DNA of 64,000 nt. Source: Oscarella lobularis. Its lineage: Eukaryota > Porifera > Homoscleromorpha > Homosclerophorida > Oscarellidae. The stretch is taken from NCBI RefSeq assembly GCF_947507565.1, contig NC_089186.1, positions 496,001-560,000 of the forward strand. Reading direction: 5' to 3'. How positions within the stretch are numbered: the stretch's first letter is position 1; the number at the start of each line of letters is the position of its first letter. Below the pieces are notes generated by a model that had not been told where the DNA came from, did no database searches, and was given only the letters and a program-made list of their open reading frames with translations. Position numbers and translations under genes: made by a program. Of this stretch, positions 31,500 to 40,369 are shown piece after piece.

Positions 31500-31769
31500 C
31501 TATACCGTGCAGCATTGAACTGAATATTCCCGTGCTTGAAATAGACCGTAGTTGCATGTGCAGGTCAAAGAGCAGTTGCCAAGAGCGTCGTGGTGTGCAC
31601 ACAGACTCTTGCAAGAATTTCTGAAATCAAAGAATGGCAAAAAGCCGAAAAAGTGTCCTTTGGAACGACCCATTCTCGGGACCGGTCTCGCGGCACGGCA
31701 GTCAATAGCGACGATTGCATAGTAAATAACGACAAAGACCAGTAGAAGACAAGGTGAAGGCTTTCCCAT
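31500..31769 (-). CDS. Secreted cysteine-rich peptide, family C
   Basis: An 89-residue frame with leader MGKPSPCLLLVFVVIYYAIV, basic spacer RPVPRMGRSKG and core CKSLCAHHDALGNCSLTCTC, ending QCCTV. The spacing is C-x3-C-x8-C-x3-C-x-C-x14-CC. It pairs with the gene at 34824-35096 (same leader and core), each lying a few hundred bases beyond an MRKLRLLQ-type copy, so the two-gene block was duplicated as a unit. Confidence 0.72.
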   Translation of the reverse strand: MGKPSPCLLLVFVVIYYAIVAIDCRAARPVPRMGRSKGHFFGFLPFFDFRNSCKSLCAHHDALGNCSLTCTCNYGLFQAREYSVQCCTV

Positions 31770-31829
31770 TCGTTGAACTAACCAACATGCAGCTCTTAGT
31801 ACACGTCTCTATTTAGCTAGCAGTTAGCT

Positions 31830-32465
31830 TCCGAAAAAGGTGGGCGATGGAAGTTATGCACATGCACGGTGGAAAATAAGGATACGAATATGTAAACAAA
31901 AGGAAGCGAATCGGGGTTCCACAGAGTCTCGACGCTTCCCTATACGTCACGCATACGGATTAGCGGCGGTACGAGTCAAGTGTGTAATGCAAATTTTATA
32001 GAATTGTCATCCGCAGTCAAAACTAGCGCCTCGCGATCGATTGTGAAATAAAGCGCTCAAAAACGATCTATCGATTCCGTTTGAATAGATCACCGCTTTC
32101 TTTCTTATCATATGGCGAATAACACATGCAACTGCACGCGACGGAAATTAGTAACTAAACTGAGGAAGGGTCGTCGTCATATTTGGCAAGGAAAACGAAG
32201 GAGGGGCTTATAGAGTTGAAGTGCCACTAGATGACGTTTTTTTCTATAAACAAGGAAGCGAAGGGGGATAATTCAAACCGCGAAGCCACGAGTTCATCAA
32301 TATTTTCTACGAGGGATGCATAGTCTTATGTATGGCCACCCGATCCGTGGCCGCTTGCATGGGAGGGAGAGGAAGCGCGATCGATCGTAGGAAGAGGAGA
32401 CCTTGCATGGCCAGTCCCTAAGGCGGATCGTTGAATTTGTCGGCGACCGTGTGTTCTAGCGCACC
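31830..32465. repeat. Array spacer with shared 3' block and repeat R2
   Basis: Contains an isolated family B 3' block (gattgtgaaataaagcgctc near 32040) with no peptide upstream, and repeat R2 (cgaagccacgagttcatcaa to gcgatcgatcgtagg, 32270-32400). R2 also occurs at about 33180-33320, 35265-35410, 36545-36680, 38870-39010 and 49670-49800. No gene seen. Confidence 0.55.
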
Positions 32466-32494
32466 TCTAACCAAAGGAAGCGAAGAAAGGTGGG
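32466..32494 (+). promoter_or_regulatory. Shared promoter block of the family B gene at 32622
   Basis: CTAACCAAAGGAAGCGAAGA then AAGGTGGGCG, about 130 bases before the start codon. The AT box is weaker here than in other copies. Confidence 0.6.
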
Positions 32495-32621
32495 CGTTGG
32501 TTGTGGTCCAATGAACTGCGCGATATCTATAATAAGGTGCGTATACATAGTGCCTCATCCAGTTGAATGGGATCCTTTGACGGTCGTGGTCGCTCACACG
32601 TGCACCTGTCTACTACACAAC

Positions 32622-32819
32622 ATGACATCAGTACGCTTTCTCCTAGTCGTTGTTCTTATCTCTTTCTGTGCAGCCGTCGCTGTCAACTCGGAAAGGCGCG
32701 CTAAGCGAAGCTTCTTTTTTCTAAGTTGCAGACTGCGTTGCGGTCATGCGTGTCAGAACGCTACCCTCCCAAGTAATTGCACTTGCACACAATACCTGGG
32801 TGTAGGTCCGACTTTATAG
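32622..32819 (+). CDS. Secreted cysteine-rich peptide, family B (five-cysteine form)
   Basis: A 65-residue frame, ATG chosen because the preceding context (tactacacaacatgac) and leader MTSVRFLLVVVLISFCAAVA match other family B starts. After a basic SERRAKRS the core is CRLRCGHACQNATLPSNCTC. The sixth cysteine is missing: the frame reaches a TAG where relatives read TFTC, and the lost codons (cacctgctcc) are still visible just beyond in another frame. It may be a young pseudogene or a shortened peptide. AATAAA at 32910. Confidence 0.62.
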   Translation: MTSVRFLLVVVLISFCAAVAVNSERRAKRSFFFLSCRLRCGHACQNATLPSNCTCTQYLGVGPTL

Positions 32820-32909
32820 CTTTCACCTGCTCCCCCCTCATGCAAACTGATCAATTTCTCTGTTCCTGGTTAATTTTGCATCATGCAGATGTGTTTGTTT
32901 GCATTGTGA

Positions 32910-32915
32910 AATAAA
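32910..32915 (+). terminator. Polyadenylation signal AATAAA, family B
   Basis: Within gcattgtgaaataaagcgct, about 90 bases after the stop codon at 32819. The context is shared with 14329, 32046, 36306 (AATAAT variant) and 38708. Confidence 0.6.
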
Positions 32916-33379
32916 GCGCTTTAAACGATCTATCGCTTCTGCTTGCGTAGATCGCCGCTTTCTTTCTTATGACATGACGAATAACAGCCGCAAGCCATGC
33001 GACGGAATTTAATACTCTCAACTGAGGTTCGTCGTTATTCAGGCTTAGATATGGCAAGGAAAAACGAAAGAGGGGCTTATATACGGCGCGTGCTTGGCAA
33101 GAAAAGCATGCTTTAGATAGAGCTTCTTTTCGAATATGTGCAACTAAAGGACGTCATCTTTTGATAACAAGGAAGCGGAGGTGCATGGATAATTCAAACC
33201 GCGAAGCCACGAGCTCATCAATATTTTCTACGAGGGATGTATAGTCCTATGTATATGGCCACCCCATCCGTGAAGCTTGCATGGGAGGAGGCCCTCTAGA
33301 GGAAGCGCGATCGATCGTAGACCTTGGCAGAGAGAGAGAGAGAGAAAGAAAGAAACGAAGATGCTGTAGTAAACGCTCC

Positions 33380-33660
33380 ATTATGTGCGTTTTCCAAGGA
33401 AATTGAGGTCTTTTGAGAATAAGAAAGCAGCCTGTTCGAAAATTAGAGCAGAATTGTATCCCAACCATCATAAGATGGGTGTATCGACGCTTCGTTTTCA
33501 CTCGAAACGGCTTTGTTTAGCTTACGCAGCACCCGATTCACCGCCTGCGCGACAATTTGAACTGGGTTTCGCGTCGAATTCGCGTCGGCCGCGTCGAGGA
33601 CGTCGGCAGAGGGTCGACGAGCGTTTCGATCCGTTTATCGATGACAAATAAACGCGTCGA
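33380..33660 (+). other. Unassigned open stretch, possible terminal exon
   Basis: The plus strand is open for about 88 codons ending QRVDERFDPFIDDK and a TAA, with a segment RRPRRGRRQ before it. No ATG near the beginning and no repeat partner. It may be the last exon of a non-peptide gene trapped in the array, or chance. Confidence 0.25.
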
Positions 33661-33912
33661 TGTGAATAGAATCGCCGAAAATGAGAGTGAACGGCGACAA
33701 CGTCGTAACATTCAGGCAAAGAGTAACGTCTTGATCACGTGATTATCAAACATTTATCTATTCAGAAAACGCGCTTTTCACCACGCGGACGATTTTGAGT
33801 CTGTATTCAGCAGATTACAAATTTTGCTTTGCCATAAACGTTGACTTCCTAATGTTTTCTACGCCAAGATAACATAGATCTATGGAAGTTTAGATGTAGT
33901 CACGTAGGCGTA

Positions 33913-33944
33913 GCCATAAACAAAGGAAGCGAAAGGAAGTTAGG
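33913..33944 (+). promoter_or_regulatory. Shared promoter block before a family B pseudogene
   Basis: GCCATAAACAAAGGAAGCGA followed by AAGGAAGTTAGGCG, about 130-160 bases upstream of the pseudogene start near 34070. Confidence 0.5.
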
Positions 33945-34071
33945 CGAGGGTTGCGGCTCAACGGGCCGCATACGCATAGTGCCACATCCTGGAGTTGAAT
34001 TAATTAATTAAGACTCTCTAATTCACGGTGGCGAGTAAGTGACAGGCAGTCCTGTGTGCTACGGATTCCGC

Positions 34072-34284
34072 AATGACATCATGCACTGCGCTTTCTCCTG
34101 GTCGTCATTTTTATCTCTAGCTCTGTCTATGCGGCCGTCATTGTTAACTCTGAAGAGCGCGCTAAGCGAAGCCAAGAAATGCCGCCGGGCGTGTCAGAAT
34201 AGCCCAAACGCAACTGTGTGCTCCTGCAGAAGGTCCATGGTGCATGTCGACTATGACTCTCATTTACACCTGCTCCCCCTTTGA
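34072..34284 (+). pseudogene. Family B peptide pseudogene
   Basis: Four inserted bases (catcatgcactgcg against catcactgcg) right after the start codon and a deletion of about 30 bases in the spacer (gaagccaagaaatgcc) break the frame twice. The core codons (CRRACQNSPNATVCSC) and the FTC-type end are still readable in another frame. Closest to 35867-36100. Confidence 0.68.
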
Positions 34285-34510
34285 ACGATAAACAAACTCG
34301 ACAGGTGCAGCTAATTGATGAGCAGTTGGGCCAGTGCGACGCGCTTACCCGACCAAAGACAGCTCTGCACTTCCGTCTCCCTAACAAAACGCAAATCGCT
34401 TGGCGGGCCGTTTCGAGTCACAGACGAAAAGGAAAGTTGCATAGTTGCCTAGATAGAGACAGCAACGAAAACCTGAAGAAGACGCAGTTTTTTCATGCAT
34501 TCCTCAATCC
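34285..34510 (-). pseudogene. Family C peptide pseudogene
   Basis: Starts MKKLRLLQVFVAVSI on the minus strand, then a TAG caused by an insertion (gttgcatagttgcctagatag against gttgcatagatag) ends the signal peptide. Downstream, SASHWPNCSSISCTC survives in another frame. It is a broken copy of the gene at 30950-31210 and abuts the plus-strand family B pseudogene tail to tail. Confidence 0.68.
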
Positions 34511-34823
34511 AAGACGACGTCAGAGCTAGTGAATGAACGCTTGGATTCGCACCAGCTGATTGCATATCTTTGTTCCTTGGCTTCCGACCCTTCCACACGA
34601 CGTGCGTCTTTCGGCTTCTCGCAGAAATTGCGTCACTGCTTTCCTTAGAACATCTAAGCCAAGGCCGGTAGAGCGATCGCGGACCAATGCTAGTGATGGG
34701 GACTAAAGATGCCTTCACTTTTCTGTTTGCCCAACGAAAACAATCGAGTAAATAATATTTTGTCACAAACTGTTTAGCTACGACATGTAATATACTAAGA
34801 AGTGAAGTTCGTAAAAGCTGTCC

Positions 34824-35096
34824 TTAGCAGCATTGAAATGATGCTGTTTTTGTGATAAACCAAAAACCGGAGTTGCATGTGCAGGTCACAGAGCAGTCGC
34901 CAAGAGCGTTGTTGTGTGCACACCAATTCTTACAAGAATCTCTGCAACGACTGTCTGGCCCTCTTAAGCTGAAAAGGCCTGCAATGCCGCCACGACGCGA
35001 TCTCGGGACCAGTTTCGCGGCACCGCAGTCAACAGCGGCGATTGCATAGTAGATAACGACAAAGGCCAGTAGAAGACAAGGTGAAAGCTTTCCCAT
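34824..35096 (-). CDS. Secreted cysteine-rich peptide, family C
   Basis: A 90-residue frame from the ATG at 35094-35096: leader MGKLSPCLLLAFVVIYYAIA, basic spacer LVPRSRRGG, core CRDSCKNWCAHNNALGDCSV then CTC, ending SFQCC. The core adds a third cysteine in the C-x3-C-x3-C run compared with the sister at 31500-31769. The frame continues upstream, but the family start fixes the ATG. Secreted; function unknown. Confidence 0.72.
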   Translation of the reverse strand: MGKLSPCLLLAFVVIYYAIAAVDCGAAKLVPRSRRGGIAGLFSLRGPDSRCRDSCKNWCAHNNALGDCSVTCTCNSGFWFITKTASFQCC

Positions 35097-35685
35097 TCGT
35101 TGAATCAACCAATAGCTCCTAGTACTCAAGTGACTAGAAAGAGGCGACACGTCTCTATTTATCTAGCAGCTAGTGTCCGGAAAAGGTGGGCGATGGAAGG
35201 TTATCCATGCACATGCAAAGTACGGATACGAATACCGGTATGTAAACAAAAGGAAGCGAAGCGGGATAAATTCAAACCGCGAAGCCAAGAGCTCATCAAT
35301 ATTTTCTACGAGGGATGTATAGTCTTATGTATGGCCACCCCATCCGTGCAGCTTGCATGGGAGGGGGCCCTCTAGAGAAAGCGCGATCGATCGTAGGAAG
35401 ACGAGACCTTCGTCAGTCCATAAGGCGGATCGTTGAATTTGTCGGCGACCGTATAGCGCACCTATAACCAAAGGAAGCGAAGGAGGGTGGGCATTGGTTG
35501 TGGTCAAATGGACAGCGCGCTTTCTCGATCGTACATCGTGCCTCATCCAGTTCAATGGGATCGATTCTGAGTCTGTCACTATTAATTCAGCAGATTGCAA
35601 ATTTTGCTTTGCTATAAGCGTTGACTTCCTAATGTTTCTTACGCCAAGAAAACATGGAAGCTTACAATATGGTCACGTAGGCGTA

Positions 35686-35717
35686 ACCATAAACAAAGGA
35701 AGCGAAAGGATTAGGCG
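35686..35717 (+). promoter_or_regulatory. Shared promoter block of the family B gene at 35867
   Basis: ACCATAAACAAAGGAAGCGA then AAGGATTAGGCG, about 150 bases before the start codon. A second copy of the block (accaaaggaagcgaaggagg at 35467) lies 220 bases further upstream, next to a peptide-less family B 5' flank. Confidence 0.55.
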
Positions 35718-35866
35718 AGGGTTGCGGCTCAACGGGTTGCGCACTTCTCGATATCTATGCGTGCGTGCGTACGTATAGCCACATCCTGGAGTTGAATAAG
35801 ACCCTTCGACGGTGGCGAGTGACTGGCAGTCCCGGCTTCACACTTGCACCTGTTTACTATACCGCA

Positions 35867-36100
35867 ATGATATCACTGCGCTTTCTCCTGGTCCTCATTT
35901 TTATCTCTAGCTCTGTCTACGCGGCCGTCGTTGTTAACTCTAAAGAGCGCGCTAGGCGAAGCCCAAGTCTGGCAGCTATCATTTGCAGAAAGAAATGCCG
36001 CCGCCACGACTGTCAGAATAGCCCAAACGCAACTGCGTGCTCCTGCAAACCCCTCAAGTTGTCGCAACTGACTCTCATTTACACCCTGCTCCCCCTTTGA
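35867..36100 (+). CDS. Secreted cysteine-rich peptide, family B (five-cysteine form)
   Basis: A 77-residue frame with leader MISLRFLLVLIFISSSVYAA, basic spacer SKERARRSP and core CRKKCRRHDCQNSPNATACS followed by C. Cysteine 6 is missing: one extra C (cacccctgctccc region, ACC CTG CTC for ACC TGC TCC) turns the expected cysteine codon into LLPL and the frame stops. As in the gene at 32622, only the very end is affected. A 3' block with AATAAT follows at 36306. Confidence 0.62.
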   Translation: MISLRFLLVLIFISSSVYAAVVVNSKERARRSPSLAAIICRKKCRRHDCQNSPNATACSCKPLKLSQLTLIYTLLPL

Positions 36101-36236
36101 ACTAATCTTCACAGCGCGTGTCAGGGCGCCACCCTTCAAAGTGATTGTACATGCGGCCGAATTGGGAGTTAAACTTCCTACTGCTTTCCCCTCAAATTGA
36201 TCAATTATTAAATTAAGCAAGAACAGTTCAGTGCCT

Positions 36237-36257
36237 GGGGGGGGGGGGGGGGGGGGT
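36237..36257 (+). repeat. Poly-G tract
   Basis: About 20 consecutive G, flanked by two copies of gttcagtgcctgg. Length is likely unstable and may be misassembled. It could form a G-quadruplex. Confidence 0.8.
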
Positions 36258-36739
36258 GTTCAGTGCCTGGGGGGTTAACGTTGCCTCAGATACGTTTGCA
36301 TTGTGAAATAATGCGCTCAAAAACGATCCATCGATTCCGTTTGAATAGATCGTCGCTTCAAAAGTTTCTTTCTTATCATATAGCGAATAACAGCCATGCA
36401 ACTGCACGCGACAGAAATTATGACACTAAACTGAGGAAGGGTCGTCTACCAAATTTGAAAACGAAGGAGGGGCTTATAGTGGAGAGCTAGATGACGTCAT
36501 CTTTCGATAGGAGCAGACGTAACCGTATAAACAAAAGGAAGCGAAGGTGTATAATCCAATCCGCGAAACGACGAACATCCCATAGTCTTATGTATGGCCA
36601 CCCCATCCGTGGAGCTACACGCTTGCGTGGGAGGGGGGCCCTCTAGAGGAAGTGATCGATCGTAGGAAGCGGAGACCTTGGCCGGTCCCTCTGAACCTTT
36701 AGCGGTGACCTACCCACCTTTTCGCGTCGCGGCTATGAT

Positions 36740-36911
36740 AGATGCGTCCATTGAATCCAAGTGAAGCTGCTTCCTTGTCTCTCGTCTAGTGTGGCGACCA
36801 AATTACGCAGCGAACGAGGTCGGCGTCATTATAAAAGCGTTGTCGGAGAGTCTTGAACTGTTCTCGCGTACCGTCGCTGCGCTCGCAGCCGAAGGAAACT
36901 GGAAAGCTGGT
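36740..36911 (+). pseudogene. Orphan exon of an unknown gene (copy 1)
   Basis: After an in-frame MIDASIESK (36739-36765) an acceptor (ctctcgtctag) leads into VWRPNYAANEVGVIIKALSE, then SLELFSRTVAALAAEGNWKA and a donor (GCTG/gtagaa). Copies of the same exon lie at 39077-39242 (intact) and 49860-50040 (frame lost). No further exons were found, so these look like captured exons carried by the array. Confidence 0.5.
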
Positions 36912-37298
36912 AGAAGCCGCTGCAACAGACCCCGTATCAAGGCGCGGTACAGAACCAATGACTAGAAATTTCTCAATAATAGCATGTACTAGCACAGCGT
37001 TTGCAATTGCCAATCAAATTTTTGCTGATAATTCTTCAATTTCAATTTCCTGTATTGCCTGCCAGTGCTCTATCCCCACTGGTGTTCGATCAAGCAGTGG
37101 GCTACGCGCTTCGAGGCTTCTGCAAATTTTTCTCGTGATCGGAAGCTCGATTTGGATGCAGAATTAATCTACGTGTACACATAAACAGAAGAAAGCGAGA
37201 GGAAAAGGGGGGCGAATTAAAGACAAAGAGAGCAGTGGCACGAACAACACGTCTATTTCTCAACATGCGGCCGATCACGCCTCGATCTTCCCTTTATA

Positions 37299-37547
37299 CT
37301 ACCCCCAAAGTTGAACATCGCAGCAGTTCGTAGGGGGCATTACTCCGTTCGCGCATGAGCAGACCAAAGAGCAGTTGAAGCCAACACTCCCACATAGTGC
37401 CTTGCATTGATTTCGACACACAACATTTGCCATCTGCTTTATCTCTGCGGGCGACGGCGGCTTTGGAATTCCAATGATCCATTGAAAAAAGGCGGCACTA
37501 ATGCTAGCATAAGCGGAGATAACCGCGAAGACCAGGAGAAGACGCAT
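37299..37547 (-). CDS. Secreted cysteine-rich peptide, family C
   Basis: An 82-residue frame with leader MRLLLVFAVISAYASISAA, spacer PKPPSPAEIKQMAN, and core CRNQCKALCGSVGFNCSLVC then SC, ending NCCDVQLWG: C-x3-C-x3-C-x6-C-x3-C-x-C-x9-CC, eight cysteines. It is the sister of 39595-39855. The pattern is complete and the frame clean, so an active gene is likely. No function known. Confidence 0.75.
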   Translation of the reverse strand: MRLLLVFAVISAYASISAAFFQWIIGIPKPPSPAEIKQMANVVCRNQCKALCGSVGFNCSLVCSCANGVMPPTNCCDVQLWG

Positions 37548-37819
37548 TGTCGAAGCTCAACCGACGTGAAATAGCCCGAGGATATCCCGTGAACGATAGG
37601 AAACAAACGGCGAGCTCGTCCTATTTATGGTTCAGGGTTGGAGGAAGCGTTGGAAATAATCATTGATGATCGAGGAAGCATCGCTTGCATTGAATCAACT
37701 AATGCTGGCTGGAATGACGTAGGAAAACGTGCAGCGTATATAAACAGAGGAAGCGAAAGATAATTGGTCGGATGGAGGCTGCAGTATAGGGAACGTGTAC
37801 CGTTGGCCTGGCCATTATC

Positions 37820-37866
37820 AAAGCTCATATATATACATATACATATATATATATATATATATATAA
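37820..37866 (+). repeat. TA/ATACAT microsatellite
   Basis: atatatacatatacatatat followed by a plain (TA)n run. A similar tatatg repeat sits in the AGXT intron copies near 2690-2745, 18700-18800 and 22030-22100. Confidence 0.85.
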
Positions 37867-38234
37867 ATTTGTGATGTGAGGGAAGCCGGCGTAACTCTGC
37901 GTGCAAATTCAAAAGTCAGTCCTGGCAAGGAAACTAAGTGCGCGTGCAAGCATTTCAGAAAACAAGGTATTCAAAACGATAGAAAAAGATTCCGCTTGCA
38001 TACATGTATCCCTTGCTCATCCTGACACGCGGGGATCGACGCAGTGGGAATGAAATAGGTGGGTGTGACATGTTTAAAATGTTACTGTGGCGTACGCATA
38101 AGTGTCATTTCGTACGAACAGACGAGTCCTTGTACGTATACATTGTGGGTGACCTGCCTGTGACTATTTATTGTACGCGAGTGCACAAAGATAACACGCG
38201 GACGCTTAGATAGCCACTCGCGTACGTAGGCGCA

Positions 38235-38266
38235 ACTATAAACAAAGGAAGCGAGGGAAGGTGGGC
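38235..38266 (+). promoter_or_regulatory. Shared promoter block before family B copy at 38399
   Basis: ACTATAAACAAAGGAAGCGA then GGGAAGGTGGGC: the best match to the consensus on the plus strand, and the exact complement-type of 14732-14760. About 135 bases before the start codon. Confidence 0.65.
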
Positions 38267-38398
38267 ATAAGTTGTGGTCTGCGCACTTGTCCATATCTAT
38301 AAGGTGCCTGCGCACATAGTGCCTCATCCAGTTGAATAGGATCCTTTGACGGCATGCAGACGTTCGCACGTGCACCTGTGTACTACGGATTCCGCAAT

Positions 38399-38640
38399 AT
38401 GACAACAGTACGCTTTCTCCTAGTCGTCGTTCTTATCTCTGTCTATGCAGCCGTCGCTGTCAACTCAGAAAAGCGCGCTCAGCGAAGCATTAGCTTGTTG
38501 TTGACGGCGCGTTGCACAGGAGTTGCAGCAGTGAGTGTCTGAGAGCTACCCTCCCACGTAATTGCACTTGCGCCGCTGGTATAACAAGACTGAGTTACAC
38601 TTTCACCTGCATCCCCTTCAAACTGATTAATTATTATGAC
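38399..38640 (+). pseudogene. Family B peptide with frameshift
   Basis: The leader MTTVRFLLVVVLISVYAAVA and spacer SEKRAQRSI are intact from the ATG at 38399, but the frame then runs into TGA at 38540. The cysteine core (CSSECLRATLPRNCTC) and a sixth cysteine (YTFTC) are present one frame over, so a single indel around 38480-38520 explains the break. AATAAA at 38708. Either a very young pseudogene or a sequence error. Confidence 0.62.
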
Positions 38641-39076
38641 ACTAAACAGAGCATAATCATGCCAGAAATAGCGGGTTAACGTTCCCTTAGACGTGTTTGT
38701 GTTTTGAAATAAAGCGCTCAGAAACGATCCATCGATCCCGTTTGAATAAATCACCGCTTTCTTCCTCATCATTAGGGCAAGGAAAACGTAGGAGGGGCTT
38801 ATGCACGAGTGGAAGTGCAACTAGATGACGTCATCTTTCGATAGGCGCACGTAACAAAAGGAAGCGAAGGTGTATAATCCAAACCGCGAAGCCACGAGCT
38901 TATCAATATGTATAGTCTTATGTATGACCACCCCATTCGTGCAGCTAGAATACGCTTGCGTGGGAGGGGGCCCTCTAGAGGAAGCGATCGATCGTAGAAA
39001 GCGGAGACCTTGGCCGGTCCCTCTGAACCTGTAGCGATGACCTACTCACCTTTCCGCGTCGCGGCTATGATAGATG

Positions 39077-39242
39077 CGTCCATTGAATCCAAGCGAAGCT
39101 GCTTCCTTGTCTCTCGTCTAGTGTGGCGACCAAATTACCCAGCGAACGAGATCGACATCATTATAAAGCGTTGTCGGAGAGTCTTGAACTGTTCTCGTGT
39201 ACCATCGCTTTGCTCGCAGCCGAGAGAAACTGGAAAGCTGGT
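39077..39242 (+). pseudogene. Orphan exon of an unknown gene (copy 2)
   Basis: Same layout as 36740-36911: MIDASIESK, acceptor, VWRPNYPANEIDIIIKALSE, SLELFSCTIALLAAERNWKA, donor gtaaga. Open frame kept, about 80-85 per cent alike in protein. Confidence 0.5.
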
Positions 39243-39594
39243 AAGAAGCCGCTGCAACAGACCCCGTATCAAGGCTGGGTAATGACTAAAAATTTTTCAG
39301 TAATAAGACGCATGTATTAGCGCAGCGTTTATAAATACCAATCTAATTTTTGCTGATAATTCTTCAATTTCGATTTCCTGTCTTGGCTGCGTACCTCTAT
39401 CCCCACTGGCGTTCACCACCTGTGGCCTAGCTATACGCGCTTCGTTGCCTCTGCAAATTTTTCTCTTGACCGGAAGCTCGATTTTGATGCAGAATTTAAT
39501 AATCTACGTGCACACATGAAGAAAGCGATAGGAAAAAGAGCAGCTCTACAAACAATCGCAACATGCGGCCGGTCACGCCTCGATCCTCACTATA

Positions 39595-39855
39595 CTACCC
39601 CACAAGTTGAGCATCGCAGCAGGTCATAGTGGGAATTGCTCTGTTGTTGCATGAGCAGAAAAAAGAGCAATTGAAGCCAACAGTCCCACATAGCGCCTTG
39701 CAATGATTTCGAAACGCGACAATTGCCATCTGCTTCATCTCGGCGGGCGACGGCCACTTTGTGATCAAATTCAATCGCAACGGAATGGCGGTTATTGTGG
39801 CATAAGCGGAGATGACCGCGAAGACCACGAGAAGACCCAGTGATGGCTTGGCCAT
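39595..39855 (-). CDS. Secreted cysteine-rich peptide, family C
   Basis: An 86-residue frame from the ATG at 39853-39855: leader MAKPSLGLLVVFAVISAYAT, spacer KWPSPAEMKQMA, core with HCKALCGTVGFNCSFFCSC, ending TCCDAQLVG. One cysteine of the sister at 37299 is replaced (FRNHCKALC for CRNQCKALC), leaving seven. Otherwise the two share the PSPAE-x-KQMA spacer and spacing. The odd count may leave one unpaired cysteine. Confidence 0.72.
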   Translation of the reverse strand: MAKPSLGLLVVFAVISAYATITAIPLRLNLITKWPSPAEMKQMAIVAFRNHCKALCGTVGFNCSFFCSCNNRAIPTMTCCDAQLVG

Positions 39856-40369
39856 TGTCAAAGCTCAACCGATGTGAAATAGCTTCAGCAAATTCCGTGA
39901 ACGATATGATAAGGAAACGAACGGCGAGTCTTATTTAGGGTTTCAGTGTTGGAGGAAGCGTTGGGGAATAATAATTGATGAGGAAGCAGCATCGCTTGCA
40001 TTGAGTCGATTAATAATGCTGGCTAGAATGGCATAGCAAAGGTGCAACGTGGAAGAGAAAGATAATTGGTGGGATCGAGACTGCAGTACATAGGGAACGT
40101 GTATCCTTGGCCTGCATGATCATTATCAAAGCTCGTGCACCGATGTAGCATGGGGGAGCCCCAACTTGAACGTCTTCGCGGTTACCGGCCACGCAGTTAA
40201 TTTTATGCTGGCTGGGATAGGAAAATTGCAGGCGTTTTATAGTAGCGTACCGTTTCCTAAGATCGAGCGTACAGCGTACAGGCAGACTATAAAATATAGT
40301 TGTGTGCGTAGGAGAAGAAAAATGTCATAACCCTCGTTGGAAAACAGACGAGGCATGTTCATTATTTCA

